Assembly (NCBI RefSeq): GCF_030770395.1
Contig: NZ_CP132480.1
Span: 1,696,891-1,760,890 of the forward strand
Direction of reading: 5' to 3'
Source: Telluria beijingensis
Lineage (GTDB): Bacteria > Pseudomonadota > Gammaproteobacteria > Burkholderiales > Burkholderiaceae_D
DNA length: 64,000 bases
The position numbers and the translations under genes are program-made. Shown one piece after another: positions 7,443-16,452 of this stretch (position 1 is its first letter; every line of letters begins with the position of its first letter). The notes below the pieces were generated by a model that saw only the letters and a program-made list of their open reading frames with translations, did no database searches and was not told where the DNA came from.

Positions 7443-8783
7443 TCAGTACACGTCGCGCCGATAACGTCCATCGGCCATCATGGCCTCGACCGTGGCAATG
7501 CCGAGCGCCGACACCAGCGCATCGTGCACGCCGCCGGCCATGCCCTGCAGGCTGCCGCAGACATAGATTGCCGCGCCATCGGCGACCCAGCGCCGCAGTT
7601 CGTCACCGTGCACCCCGATCAGGTGCTGCACATACCGTGCCTGCCCGCCGTCGCGCGAAAACGCCAGGTCGAGCCGCGCCAGCGCGCCGCCATCGCGCCA
7701 TGCTTCCAGTTCATCGCGGCACAGGAAATCGTGGGCCGCATTGCGCTCGCCGAACAGCAGCCAGTTGGCATTAACGCCCGCATCGATCCGGGCCTTGAGC
7801 AGCGAACGCAGCCCGGCCAGCCCGCTGCCATTGCCGATCGCGATCAGCGGCCGCGCCGCATTCGTCCCCAGCCGGAAGCGGGCATGGGCACGCAAGCGCA
7901 AGGAGATCGTGTCGTTTCCGTCCGCACACAGGCACAACCAGCCGGACGCCGCGCCCGGCGTGCCGTCGTCGCGCGTTTGCAGTCGTACCAGTAGCTCGAG
8001 CCTGCCTTCGCCCGGCACCGAGGCGATCGAGTATTCGCGTGGACGGTCCGGGTCGAGCGGGGAACTGACCTGGGCCAGGTCGCCAGCTTCCCAGGCGGGC
8101 AAGTCGCCATCGCGCGGCAGCAGCGCGATCCGGTACAGCGGCGCGCCGACGCTGCCGGGATTCAAGTGAACGCGGCTGGCGATGCGCCATTCGCCGTAGG
8201 CCGGCGCTTCCCAGTCGGGTGCGTCGCTGGTGCCGGCCAGGTGGCTCAGGTGGTGCTGCCAGGCGGCCAGCGATTCGGGCGCGCCGCGGTCGACGTCGAT
8301 CCGCTCGAACAGCGGCGTCGCGCCGCGTGCAAGCAGCCAGGCGTCGAGTGCGCGCCCAAAGCCGCAGTAATTGGTGTAAGTAGCGTCGCCCAGCGCCAGC
8401 ACGCCGTAGTGCAACTGCGACAGGTCGAGTGCTTTGGCCATCGTGTGGCCAGCGAAGCGCGCGGCCGTGTCCGGCGCATCGCCCTCGCCATAGGTGCTGC
8501 AGATGAACAGCACGCGCGAGGCGGCGGCCAGTTGCGCGCCATCCACGGTCGACATGCAGGCGGCGCGCGCATCGAGGCCGCCCAGGGCGAGGGTGACCGC
8601 GGTGCGTTCGGCCAGGAATTCGGCGCTGCCGGTCTGGCTCGCGTGGACCACGAGCCAGTCGGCCGCCCCGCCGGCGGGGCGGGTGCGCGCCAGGCTGCTG
8701 CGCCAGAAGCCGAGGCACATGGCGAGATAGGCGCCGGACAGCGCGAGCGCGCCGCCCCAGCGCAGGGGTTCGATCGTCAACAT
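7443..8783 (-). CDS. membrane-anchored flavodoxin/ferredoxin-NADP reductase-type flavoprotein (sulfite reductase alpha-like)
   Basis: The product is about 446 residues. A single N-terminal membrane helix (about residues 9-28) precedes a flavodoxin domain with the FMN loops SQTGSAEFLAERTA, STYGEGDAPDTA and LALGDATYTNYCGFG. An FAD domain follows with RPREYSIASVP, then an NADP domain with AIGNGSGLAGLRSLL and IYVCGSLQGMAGGVHDAL. This is the layout of diflavin reductases related to CysJ, here tethered to the inner membrane. It is the last gene of a Fur-controlled operon and would supply electrons from NADPH to the membrane or periplasmic partners. The ATG at 8783 lies 5 bases after the apbE stop without a strong ribosome-binding site, so translation is probably coupled. 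Confidence 0.85.
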   Translation of the reverse strand: MLTIEPLRWGGALALSGAYLAMCLGFWRSSLARTRPAGGAADWLVVHASQTGSAEFLAERTAVTLALGGLDARAACMSTVDGAQLAAASRVLFICSTYGEGDAPDTAARFAGHTMAKALDLSQLHYGVLALGDATYTNYCGFGRALDAWLLARGATPLFERIDVDRGAPESLAAWQHHLSHLAGTSDAPDWEAPAYGEWRIASRVHLNPGSVGAPLYRIALLPRDGDLPAWEAGDLAQVSSPLDPDRPREYSIASVPGEGRLELLVRLQTRDDGTPGAASGWLCLCADGNDTISLRLRAHARFRLGTNAARPLIAIGNGSGLAGLRSLLKARIDAGVNANWLLFGERNAAHDFLCRDELEAWRDGGALARLDLAFSRDGGQARYVQHLIGVHGDELRRWVADGAAIYVCGSLQGMAGGVHDALVSALGIATVEAMMADGRYRRDVY

Positions 8784-8788
8784 GATGG

Positions 8789-9799
8789 TTACTGTAATAG
8801 CGAGCGCCAGTCGCTCGACGTGGTCTCGGCCAGGCCGGACGGCGTGCGCACCAGGAAGCGCGCCGCAATGCCGCGCGCCTCGGCGAAGACCAGGCCTTGC
8901 TCCGGCCCCAGCACGGTGAGCGCGGTGGACAGCGCATCGGCCGCCATGCAGGTCGGCGCCAGCACCGTCACCGAGGCGACTCCGTTGGCGACCGGATAGC
9001 CGTTGCGCGGGTCGAGGGTGTGCGCGGCGCGCCGGGCGCCGTGTTGATAGTAGCGGCGATAGTCGCCCGAGGTGGCGATCGCCAGTCCGTGCAGGGCGAT
9101 CACGGTCTGGCGCTCGGCTGCGTCGGCATCGGGCACGCTTTCGACCTCGACCCACCACGGTTCGCCATTGGCCTTGGTCCCGGCGCCGCGCAACTCGCCG
9201 CCGGCTTCGACCACATAGTGGCGCACGCTGCGCCGTTCCAGGCAGCGCGCCATGCAGTCGACCGCATAGCCCTTGGCGATGGAAGAAAAATCGAGCAGGG
9301 CGCCGCCCGGCTGCAGCAGGCGGCGTCCCGCGCGGTCCAGCACCGGCTGGCTGAGCGCGCGTTGCGCCAGGGCGGTGCCGATCGCGACCGCGCCCGGCGC
9401 ATGGAAGCCGTCCTGGTCGTAGCGCCGGATGGCGCCGAAGCCCCACAGGTTTACCAAGAGGCCGCCGGCCGGGTCGTAGGCGCCCCCGCTGTCCTCGAAC
9501 ACGCGCAGTCCGTAGTCCGCGACTTCGAAAAAGTGCGGCGGCAGCGCATGCCAGCTGCCGGCCGGGGCCGCGTTATAGCGTGACAGCAGGGAGTCTGGCT
9601 CCCAGTGACTCATCTGCGCCACGATCTCGTCCAGTTCGCCCTGCAGGGCGCGCTCCACGGCGGCGCCGCCGGCGCCCGGCGGCAGCATCAGCCGCGCCGA
9701 CCAGGTGGTGCCCATGGCAGTGCCCGCGGCGGAAAACAAGGTGCTGCCGCCGGGCGGCAGCGCCATGTCGACTTCGAGCGGAACGAGAACGTCGCGCAT
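8789..9799 (-). CDS. apbE: FAD:protein FMN transferase
   Basis: The 336-residue protein has the ApbE signature throughout: GTAMGTTWSARLML near the N-terminus, DFSSIAKGYAVDCMA (the FAD and magnesium site), HTLDPRNGYPV, and CMAADALSTALTVLG near the C-terminus. ApbE proteins transfer FMN from FAD onto a Thr or Ser of target proteins outside the cytoplasm. There is no obvious signal peptide or lipobox at this start, so the site of action is uncertain. It sits in the operon two genes after a DUF2271 protein that contains a matching FMN-attachment sequence, which names a likely substrate. It starts 5 bases after the DUF4198 gene stops. Confidence 0.92.
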   Translation of the reverse strand: MRDVLVPLEVDMALPPGGSTLFSAAGTAMGTTWSARLMLPPGAGGAAVERALQGELDEIVAQMSHWEPDSLLSRYNAAPAGSWHALPPHFFEVADYGLRVFEDSGGAYDPAGGLLVNLWGFGAIRRYDQDGFHAPGAVAIGTALAQRALSQPVLDRAGRRLLQPGGALLDFSSIAKGYAVDCMARCLERRSVRHYVVEAGGELRGAGTKANGEPWWVEVESVPDADAAERQTVIALHGLAIATSGDYRRYYQHGARRAAHTLDPRNGYPVANGVASVTVLAPTCMAADALSTALTVLGPEQGLVFAEARGIAARFLVRTPSGLAETTSSDWRSLLQ

Positions 9800-9804
9800 G
9801 CGGC

Positions 9805-10626
9805 TTATTGCGGCAGGACTTCGAGCGTGGCCGCGTAGCTGTAGCGCTTGGCGCCCGGCTGCGGTTTTTCCTTGCCTTCGCCGAAAGGCGCGTTGGCGCT
9901 GAGCCAGTACATATTCGCGGCCGGGACGGTGAACGAGGCTTCGCCTTTCGCGTCAGTGGTCAGGCGCTGCTCGCCCGAGGAGCCGCGGTACTTGACTGTG
10001 CCCTGCACGATGCTGAACGGCAGGTTGGCGATCGGCTTGCCGTCGAGGTGGAAGCGCACGCGGATCGGTTCGCCCACGCGCAGGTCGGACGGATTGGTCA
10101 GCGGGATCATTTCGAGGCCTTCGCCGCTCGGCTTGAGCGCGGTGTCGCTGAGCTTGTTGGCCGAGACGAAGGTTTCATTGCGCGAATGGACGGCGGTGGT
10201 CTGCACCTCGGTGGCGCCGGCCGGGATCGCCACTGCCGGGCTGCCCGCGGCGCCACGGAAGCGTTTGGTCTCGCCGTTCAGCTTGTAGCTGCCCATCAGG
10301 TTGTTGTTGACGATCGCCAGGCGGTAGGTGCCATCCTTCGGCAGGCGCAGGTCGAGCGTGCTGCGGTACTTGCCGACCACGGCGCCTTCGGCCTTGGACG
10401 TGGCGCCGTCCGGATCGGTGATGGTGAGATTGTCCAGGCGCAGCGGGTGGTGGTTGAACTCGAACACTTCGTTCGAGATCGCGGCATCGATCGTGACCCA
10501 GGCTTCCTTGCTGTCGACCATCGCGGTATTCGGCAGGATCCAGGCGCGGTGGGCGTGGGCGGTCACCGAGGCGCCGGCGAGCATGAGGCCAACGATCGCG
10601 GCTTTGACATAACGGTTGTTCTGCAT
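9805..10626 (-). CDS. DUF4198-family periplasmic protein
   Basis: The 273-residue product has a signal peptide ending at AHAHRAWILP, and the histidine-containing mature N-terminus (HRAWILPNT) is typical of DUF4198 proteins. The remainder looks like two beta-rich domains; the second (about 185-273) includes GEPIRVRFHLDGKPIANLPFSIV and TDAKGEASFTVP, a carboxypeptidase-regulatory or Ig-like fold. DUF4198 proteins are often found beside TonB-dependent receptors and metal-uptake genes, but the molecular role is not established. Here it lies between the DUF2271 gene and apbE in a Fur-box operon, which points to iron or another metal. A sequence GGAGAA is found just upstream of the ATG. Confidence 0.82.
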   Translation of the reverse strand: MQNNRYVKAAIVGLMLAGASVTAHAHRAWILPNTAMVDSKEAWVTIDAAISNEVFEFNHHPLRLDNLTITDPDGATSKAEGAVVGKYRSTLDLRLPKDGTYRLAIVNNNLMGSYKLNGETKRFRGAAGSPAVAIPAGATEVQTTAVHSRNETFVSANKLSDTALKPSGEGLEMIPLTNPSDLRVGEPIRVRFHLDGKPIANLPFSIVQGTVKYRGSSGEQRLTTDAKGEASFTVPAANMYWLSANAPFGEGKEKPQPGAKRYSYAATLEVLPQ

Positions 10627-10650
10627 GGAGTTCTCCTAGTGTGTTTGTAG

Positions 10651-11163
10651 TTATTGGATCTGCAGCGCGATGGCGCCCAGCTCTTCCTTGCCAGCGGCGT
10701 TCGCCGCCAGCTTGCCCTTGCCCGCCCAGCTGAACGGCACCTTGACCACTTCGCGCCCGCCCGCTTCGCGCGCCGCTTCGACCACCAGCGTGTAATCGCC
10801 GGCCGGGAGTTTATCGATGCCGTACTTGGCGCCGGCGAACTTCATGGTGTGGGTGCCGGGCGCCTTGGTGGCGCCGCTGACGCCGTCGATCGGCAACGTC
10901 GCGTCGCGGCCCGCCTTGCGCCACCAGGTGCGCAAGTCCTTGACCCATTTCTCGCCGCCCTTTTCTTTCATCTTGACGTCGTACAGCACGGCCAGGTTGG
11001 AGGCGATGCTTTGATCGGCATTCTCGATCCAGATCGCGACATAGGGCTTGTGGTATTCAGCCACGTTCAGCTGCGGCACGTCGAATTTCACGGACAGGTC
11101 GGCGCCCGTGGCCCAGCCGGATGCGAGCGGCAGCGTAAGGGCGAGCGAGTGGGACAGTTTCAT
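10651..11163 (-). CDS. DUF2271-family periplasmic protein with FMN-attachment-like motif
   Basis: The 170-residue product starts with a signal peptide (MKLSHSLALTLPLASGWATG). The body shows DUF2271 features: LYDVKMKEKGGEKWVKDLRTWWRK and TLVVEAAREAGGREVVKVPF. Residues 93-99 read DGVSGAT, which fits the D/N-x-x-S/T-G-A-T motif whose last Thr is flavinylated by ApbE in NqrC, RnfG and related proteins; here that is T99. With apbE two genes downstream, this protein is a likely flavinylated electron carrier in the periplasm. The ATG at 11163 begins the signal peptide; an in-frame upstream start at 11193 would bury it. Confidence 0.82.
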   Translation of the reverse strand: MKLSHSLALTLPLASGWATGADLSVKFDVPQLNVAEYHKPYVAIWIENADQSIASNLAVLYDVKMKEKGGEKWVKDLRTWWRKAGRDATLPIDGVSGATKAPGTHTMKFAGAKYGIDKLPAGDYTLVVEAAREAGGREVVKVPFSWAGKGKLAANAAGKEELGAIALQIQ

Positions 11164-11182
11164 TCTTGGTCTTCTCTCAGGT

Positions 11183-11884
11183 TCAGTGGACAAACAGGAG
11201 GGCCAGCACGATCGGCAGCACGATGCCGAAACCGATGACGGGCCAGGTCGACGGCCGCTTGGCCGCGTGGTACTTCAGGATCAGGAAGCCGGTGATGCAG
11301 AACACCACGCAGGCCACGGCAAAGATGTCGATGAACCAGTTCCACACCGCGCCCGTGTTGCGGCCCTTGTGCATATCGTTGAGCCACGAGATCCAGCCGC
11401 GGTCGGTCTGTTCGAATTCGGCGCTGCCGTCGACCGCGATGCGCAGCCAGGCATCGCCGCCGGGGCGGGGCAGGGCGACGTAGGCGTCTTCTTCGGTCCA
11501 TTCGGCGCGCTTGCCGCGCACGTCGACCGGGAAGGCGCCATTGGTCCAGTCGGCGATCTCGCTCGGCAGCGGCACCTCGGCGTCGACGTGGTCCGCGGCG
11601 TAGGCCTCCAACTGGACGCGCAGCGGCTCGGGCAGCGTGGCTTTCATGCGCGTGACGACCGGCTTGGCCTCGATCAGGGTGGCGTTGTTGAGGGTCAGGC
11701 CGGTAAAGCTGAACAGCAGCATGGCCATCAGGCAGATGGCCGAGCTGATCCAATGCCATTGATGCAACTGCTTGAGGTACATGGCGCGGCCTGCACCGGG
11801 CAACACGGCCCCAGCTGGCGACCTGGCGGCGGCAGTATTGACGGGTTCGGCTTTATTTTTGTGGGGAGTTGCGGAGGAAGACAT
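11183..11884 (-). CDS. PepSY-associated inner-membrane protein
   Basis: The product is about 233 residues. A roughly 35-residue cytoplasmic lead precedes a membrane helix (HWISSAICLMAMLLFSFTGLTLNN), an extracytoplasmic PepSY-type region with RGWISWLNDMHKGRNTGAVWNWFIDIF, and two C-terminal helices. The two His residues in LHQWHW and the DMHKGR phrase are the usual haem-ligand positions of PepSY-TM redox proteins. This is the first gene of the operon and probably carries electrons across the membrane to the DUF2271 protein. The start is uncertain: ATG 11884 lies next to the Fur box with no strong ribosome-binding site, and ATG 11782 is the alternative. Confidence 0.8.
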   Translation of the reverse strand: MSSSATPHKNKAEPVNTAAARSPAGAVLPGAGRAMYLKQLHQWHWISSAICLMAMLLFSFTGLTLNNATLIEAKPVVTRMKATLPEPLRVQLEAYAADHVDAEVPLPSEIADWTNGAFPVDVRGKRAEWTEEDAYVALPRPGGDAWLRIAVDGSAEFEQTDRGWISWLNDMHKGRNTGAVWNWFIDIFAVACVVFCITGFLILKYHAAKRPSTWPVIGFGIVLPIVLALLFVH

Positions 11885-11888
11885 GCAA

Positions 11889-11911
11889 TAAATGATAACG
11901 ATTATCATTTA
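11889..11911. promoter_or_regulatory. perfect palindromic Fur box
   Basis: TAAATGATAA (11889-11898) and TTATCATTTA (11902-11911) are exact reverse complements around a CGA centre. The sequence matches the classical Fur box built from GATAAT repeats. It lies 5 bases upstream of the first possible start of the leftward PepSY operon. Fur with iron should repress that operon. The site is some 295 bases from sucA and is unlikely to control it. Confidence 0.88.
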
Positions 11912-12205
11912 CATGGTCAACTCAACGATACGCGGATTGTCGAAATACCGACGAAAAGAGAGACATACAGGGACACATTTTGTAATAAATAATTTCTTGG
12001 AAGTCGGTCTGCCTCTGTCAAGATCATGCGTTACAATAATGTGCGCAAATTGGCAGGATTTTGCACACGTATTTTGGTACCGAACAGTCCTTCCCCACAA
12101 CTTGATGTCTTGAAGTGCAATCCGCTAACCGGTCAGGCCGTGTCGCGGAAGGTTTTAATGAACCCGCCCAAATCTCGCGAAGCGCGAAAAGAAAGGTGAG
12201 CAAGA
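11912..12205. other. intergenic region between the Fur-box operon and sucA
   Basis: These 294 bases have clearly lower GC than the flanks and contain no gene of note. They must hold divergent promoters: one near the Fur box for the leftward operon, and one for sucA. The sucA leader ends in AAAGGTGAG, a good ribosome-binding site 5 bases before the ATG. No riboswitch-like structure was recognised. Confidence 0.5.
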
Positions 12206-15061
12206 ATGATGCAACAATATAACGCCAACTCCTACCTGTTCGGCGGCAATGCCCCGTACGTGGAAGAGTTGTACGAGGCCTATCTGGACAACCCGACGTC
12301 GGTGCCCGAAAACTGGCGCGCCTACTTCGACCAGATGCAGCACGTGCCGGCAGTCGACGGCTCGAACCGCCCCGACGTGGTCCATTCGTCGGTCGTCGCC
12401 TCGTTCGCGGAACGCGCCAAGCAGGGCCCGATCCGTACCGTCGTCGCTTCCGCCGACTCCGAACTGGGCCGCAAGCGCGTCGCCGTCACCCAGATCACCG
12501 CCGCCTACCGCTACCTCGGTTCGCGCTGGGCCAACCTGGACCCGCTGCAGCGCCAGGAACGTCCGCCACTGCCGGAACTCGACCCCGCCTTCTACGGCTT
12601 CACCGAGTCCGACCTCGACACCGTCTTCAATATCAGCAACACCTATTTTGGCCAGGAAACCGCGCCGCTGCGCGACATCCTGAACATGTTGCGTGATACC
12701 TATACCCGTTCGATCGGCGCCGAGTTCATGTACATCAGCGACCCGACCGAAAAGCGCTGGCTGCAGGAACGCCTGGAATCGATCCGCTCGACCCCGACCT
12801 TCAGCGCCGAGAAGAAAAAGCACATCCTCGAGCGCCTGACCGCGGCCGAAGGCCTGGAACGCTACCTGCACACCAAGTACGTCGGCGCCAAGCGCTTCTC
12901 GCTGGAAGGCGGCGAATCGTTCATCGCCTCGATGGACGAAGTGATCCAGCGCGCCGGTGAAAAAGGCATCCAGGAAATCGTGATCGGCATGGCCCACCGC
13001 GGCCGCCTGAACGTCCTGGTCAATACCCTGGGCAAGAGCCCAGCCGACCTGTTCGAAGAATTCGAAGGCAAGCACGCCGACGACCTGCCGGCTGGCGACG
13101 TCAAATACCACCAGGGCTTCTCGAGCGATATCTCGACCCCGGGCGGCCCGGTCCACCTGTCGCTGGCATTCAACCCGTCCCACCTCGAGATCGTCAATCC
13201 GGTCGTCGAAGGCTCGGTCAAGGCGCGCATGCAGCGCCGCGGCGACAAGAAGGGCAAGGAAGTGCTGCCGATCCTGGTGCACGGCGATGCTGCGTTCGCC
13301 GGCCAGGGCGTGGTCATGGAAACCCTGAACCTGGCGCAGACCCGCGGCTACGGCACCGGCGGTACCGTCCACATCGTCATCAACAACCAGATCGGCTTCA
13401 CCACGTCGGATCCGCGCGATGCGCGCTCGACCCTGTACTGCTCGGACGTCGTCAAGATGATCGAAGCACCGGTGCTGCACGTGAACGCGGACGATCCTGA
13501 AGCCGTCGTGCTGGCCAGCCAGATCGCGCTCGACTACCGCGCCGAGTTCGGCAAGGACGTCGTGGTCGACATCATCTGCTACCGCAAGCTCGGCCACAAC
13601 GAGCAGGATACGCCAGCGCTGACCCAGCCGCTGATGTACAAGAAGATCGCCAAGCACCCGGGCACCCGCAAGCTGTACGCCGAGAAGCTGGCCGCGCAGG
13701 GCACCATCGAGGCCGATGGCGGCGACAAGCTGGTCGCGGCCTACCGCGACGCCATGGACGCCGGCAAGCACACGGTCGACCCTGTGCTGACCAACTTCAA
13801 GGGCAAGTACGCCGTCGACTGGGCGCCGTTCCTGAACAAGAAGTGGACCGACGCCGCCGACACCGCGGTGCCGATCACCGAACTGAAGCGCCTGGCCGAA
13901 CGCATCACCAAGGTGCCGGAGAACTTCAAGCCGCACTCGCTGGTCGACAAAGTGCTGGCCGACCGCGCCGCCATGGGCCGCGGCGAGATGAACCTCGACT
14001 GGGGCATGGGCGAACACCTGGGCTTCGCGTCGCTGCTGGCCTCGGGTTACGCGATCCGCCTGTCGGGCCAGGACGCCGGCCGCGGCACCTTCGTGCACCG
14101 CCACGCCGTGCTGCACGACCAGAACCGCGAGCGCTGGGACCAGGGCATCTACCTGCCGCTGGCAAATGTCTCGGACAATCAAGCCGACTTCACCGTGATC
14201 GACTCGGTGCTGTCCGAAGAAGCGGTGCTGGGCTTCGAGTACGGTTTCTCGACCGCCGAGCCGAACACCCTGACGATCTGGGAAGCCCAGTTCGGCGACT
14301 TCGTCAACGGCGCGCAAGTGGTCATCGACCAGTTCATCGCCTCGGGCGAAGTGAAGTGGGGCCGCGCCTCGGGCCTGGTCATGATGCTGCCGCACGGCTA
14401 CGAAGGTCAGGGTCCGGAACACTCGTCGGCCCGTATCGAGCGCTTCCTGCAACTGTGCGCCGACAACAATATGCAAGTGGTGCAGCCGACCACCGCGGCC
14501 CAGATCTTCCACCTGCTGCGCCGCCAGATGGTGCGCCAGTTCCGCAAGCCGCTCGTGATCTTCACGCCGAAGTCGCTGCTGCGTAACAAGGATGCCGGTT
14601 CGCCGCTGACCGACCTGGCCAAGGGCGGTTTCCAGACCGTCATCGGCGAATGCGACGACAAGATCGACGCCGCCAAGGTCAAGCGCGTGCTGGTCTGCTC
14701 GGGCAAGGTCTACTATGACCTGGTCAACACCCGCAAGGCGCGCAGCGCCGGCGATACGGCCATCATCCGTATCGAGCAGATGTACCCGTTCCCGCACAAG
14801 TCGTTCGCGGCCGAACTGAAAAAGTTCCCGAACGCGACCGAAGTGGTGTGGGTGCAGGACGAGCCGCAGAACCAGGGCCCGTGGTTCCAGATCCAGCACA
14901 ACATCTTCGAAGGCATGGAAGATGGCCAGCGCCTGTCCTACGCTGGCCGCGCCGCGTCGGCTTCGCCGGCAGTCGGTTATGCGGACAAGCACGTCGCACA
15001 GCAAAAAGAACTGCTGGAGACCGCGTTCTCGAAGCTCAAGGGTTTCATCCTGACTAAGTAA
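12206..15061 (+). CDS. sucA: 2-oxoglutarate dehydrogenase E1 component
   Basis: This 951-residue thiamine-diphosphate enzyme decarboxylates 2-oxoglutarate and passes the succinyl group to the lipoyl arm of E2 in the TCA cycle. Its length is that of the family. Visible marks include the short N-terminal E2-binding segment (YLFGGNAPYVEELYEAYL), IGMAHRGRLNVLVNTLGK with the substrate-binding His and Arg, the ThDP motif around HGDAAFAGQGVV, NNQIGFTTS, and LPHGYEGQGPEHSSAR in the transketolase-like half. It is the first gene of sucA-odhB-lpdA. Two consecutive ATG codons (12206 and 12209) are possible starts; the first is used. Confidence 0.97.
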   Translation: MMQQYNANSYLFGGNAPYVEELYEAYLDNPTSVPENWRAYFDQMQHVPAVDGSNRPDVVHSSVVASFAERAKQGPIRTVVASADSELGRKRVAVTQITAAYRYLGSRWANLDPLQRQERPPLPELDPAFYGFTESDLDTVFNISNTYFGQETAPLRDILNMLRDTYTRSIGAEFMYISDPTEKRWLQERLESIRSTPTFSAEKKKHILERLTAAEGLERYLHTKYVGAKRFSLEGGESFIASMDEVIQRAGEKGIQEIVIGMAHRGRLNVLVNTLGKSPADLFEEFEGKHADDLPAGDVKYHQGFSSDISTPGGPVHLSLAFNPSHLEIVNPVVEGSVKARMQRRGDKKGKEVLPILVHGDAAFAGQGVVMETLNLAQTRGYGTGGTVHIVINNQIGFTTSDPRDARSTLYCSDVVKMIEAPVLHVNADDPEAVVLASQIALDYRAEFGKDVVVDIICYRKLGHNEQDTPALTQPLMYKKIAKHPGTRKLYAEKLAAQGTIEADGGDKLVAAYRDAMDAGKHTVDPVLTNFKGKYAVDWAPFLNKKWTDAADTAVPITELKRLAERITKVPENFKPHSLVDKVLADRAAMGRGEMNLDWGMGEHLGFASLLASGYAIRLSGQDAGRGTFVHRHAVLHDQNRERWDQGIYLPLANVSDNQADFTVIDSVLSEEAVLGFEYGFSTAEPNTLTIWEAQFGDFVNGAQVVIDQFIASGEVKWGRASGLVMMLPHGYEGQGPEHSSARIERFLQLCADNNMQVVQPTTAAQIFHLLRRQMVRQFRKPLVIFTPKSLLRNKDAGSPLTDLAKGGFQTVIGECDDKIDAAKVKRVLVCSGKVYYDLVNTRKARSAGDTAIIRIEQMYPFPHKSFAAELKKFPNATEVVWVQDEPQNQGPWFQIQHNIFEGMEDGQRLSYAGRAASASPAVGYADKHVAQQKELLETAFSKLKGFILTK

Positions 15062-15080
15062 TAGTCAAAGTAAAACCACG

Positions 15081-15105
15081 ACCCCCGCGTCCCGTGCGCG
15101 GGGGT
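15081..15105 (+). promoter_or_regulatory. GC-rich hairpin between sucA and odhB
   Basis: ACCCCCGCG (15081-15089) pairs with CGCGGGGGT (15097-15105) around a 7-base loop. There is no T-run after it, so it is unlikely to be an efficient terminator. It may be an mRNA processing or stabilising element, or a partial attenuator tuning the E1 to E2 ratio. Confidence 0.6.
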
Positions 15106-15138
15106 ACTTGCAAAGAATAATTACTGGAGTTTTAAAAA

Positions 15139-16392
15139 ATGGCACAAATCGAAGTCAAGGTCCCCGTCCTGTCGGAATCCGTCGCTGAAGCGACCCTGCT
15201 GTCGTGGCACAAGAAAGTCGGCGAGTCCGTCTCGCGCGACGAAAACATGATCGACATCGAGACCGACAAGGTGGTCCTGGAACTGCCGGCCCCAGGCGCC
15301 GGCGTGATCGTGCAACTGCTGAAGGCCGACGGCGCGACTGTCGTCGCCGGCGAAGTCATCGCGATCATCGATACCGAAGCCTCGGCGCAGACCAGCCCGA
15401 TCGCGGTCAAGGCCATCCCGTCGGCAGCGCCGAACGCACCGATCGAAGCCGCGCCGGCCGCTGCCCCTGCAGCAGACCAGTCGAAAGCTGGTGTCGCCAT
15501 GCCGGCCGCCGCCAAGATCCTGGCCGAGAACAACCTGTCGGCGTCGAACGTCGAAGGTTCGGGCCGCGATGGCCGCGTGACCAAGGGCGACGCCCTGGCC
15601 GCCGCTGCCAACAAACCAGCCGCCGCACCTGCCGCAGCGCCGAAAGCAGCCCTGCAGCAAGTCGCTGCTCCTGCGCCAGCCAACCTGGGCGACCGTCCAG
15701 AGGAACGCGTGCCGATGAGCCGCCTGCGCGCCCGTATCGCCGAGCGCCTGCTGCAATCGCAGTCGACCAACGCCATCCTGACCACCTTCAACGAAGTGAA
15801 CATGGCTCCGGTCATGGACCTGCGCGCCAAGTACAAGGACAAGTTCGAGAAAGAACACGGCGTCAAGCTGGGCTTCATGTCCTTCTTCGTCAAGGCCGCC
15901 GTCGCCGCGCTGAAGAAATACCCGATCCTGAACGCCTCGGTCGACGGCAACGACATCATCTATCACGGCTACTTCGACATCGGCATCGCCGTCGGTTCGC
16001 CACGTGGCCTGGTGGTGCCGATCCTGCGCAACGCCGACCAGATGTCGATCGCCGAAATCGAGAAGAAGATCGGTGAGTTCGGCCAGAAAGCCAAGGAAGG
16101 CAAGCTGACCCTGGACGACCTGTCGGGCGGCACCTTCTCGATCTCGAACGGCGGCACCTTCGGCTCGATGCTGTCGACCCCGATCATCAACCCGCCGCAG
16201 TCGGCGATCCTGGGCGTGCACGCGACCAAGGACCGCGCCGTCGTCGAGAACGGCCAGATCGTCATCCGTCCGATGAACTACCTGGCGATGTCGTACGACC
16301 ACCGCATCATCGACGGCCGCGAAGCCGTGCTGGGCCTGGTCGCGATGAAGGACGCGCTGGAAGATCCGGCCCGCCTGCTGCTGGACCTGTAA
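15139..16392 (+). CDS. odhB: dihydrolipoyllysine-residue succinyltransferase (E2)
   Basis: The 417-residue E2 core has an N-terminal lipoyl domain with the modified lysine in [12 protein letters not shown] (about K43), an Ala-Pro-rich linker, and a peripheral subunit-binding domain ([28 protein letters not shown]). A second linker leads to the catalytic acyltransferase domain ending in the [13 protein letters not shown] active-site phrase. It transfers succinyl groups from the lipoyl arm to CoA. It lies 77 bases after sucA with a GGAG sequence upstream of the ATG. A strong hairpin follows the stop, and lpdA is separated from it by a PspC-type gene and a repeat element. Confidence 0.96.
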   Translation: MAQIEVKVPVLSESVAEATLLSWHKKVGESVSRDENMIDIETDKVVLELPAPGAGVIVQLLKADGATVVAGEVIAIIDTEASAQTSPIAVKAIPSAAPNAPIEAAPAAAPAADQSKAGVAMPAAAKILAENNLSASNVEGSGRDGRVTKGDALAAAANKPAAAPAAAPKAALQQVAAPAPANLGDRPEERVPMSRLRARIAERLLQSQSTNAILTTFNEVNMAPVMDLRAKYKDKFEKEHGVKLGFMSFFVKAAVAALKKYPILNASVDGNDIIYHGYFDIGIAVGSPRGLVVPILRNADQMSIAEIEKKIGEFGQKAKEGKLTLDDLSGGTFSISNGGTFGSMLSTPIINPPQSAILGVHATKDRAVVENGQIVIRPMNYLAMSYDHRIIDGREAVLGLVAMKDALEDPARLLLDL

Positions 16393-16404
16393 TTCTCACC
16401 ACGT

Positions 16405-16430
16405 GCCGGCGCTGCGATAGCGGCGCCGGC
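16405..16430 (+). terminator. hairpin after odhB
   Basis: GCCGGCGC (16405-16412) pairs with GCGCCGGC (16423-16430), and the stem continues through a T-G and two further pairs to a 4-base loop. The following TTGCTGTTTG is only weakly T-rich, so termination may be partial. Confidence 0.55.
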
Positions 16431-16452
16431 TTGCTGTTTGCCGGAGAACGCG

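Noticed and set aside
12155..15004. 949-codon open frame antisense to sucA
   Set aside because: It mirrors sucA, whose domain motifs are clear. The composition (His, Arg, Gly and Val-rich) is that of a reverse frame in high-GC DNA and no family is recognisable.
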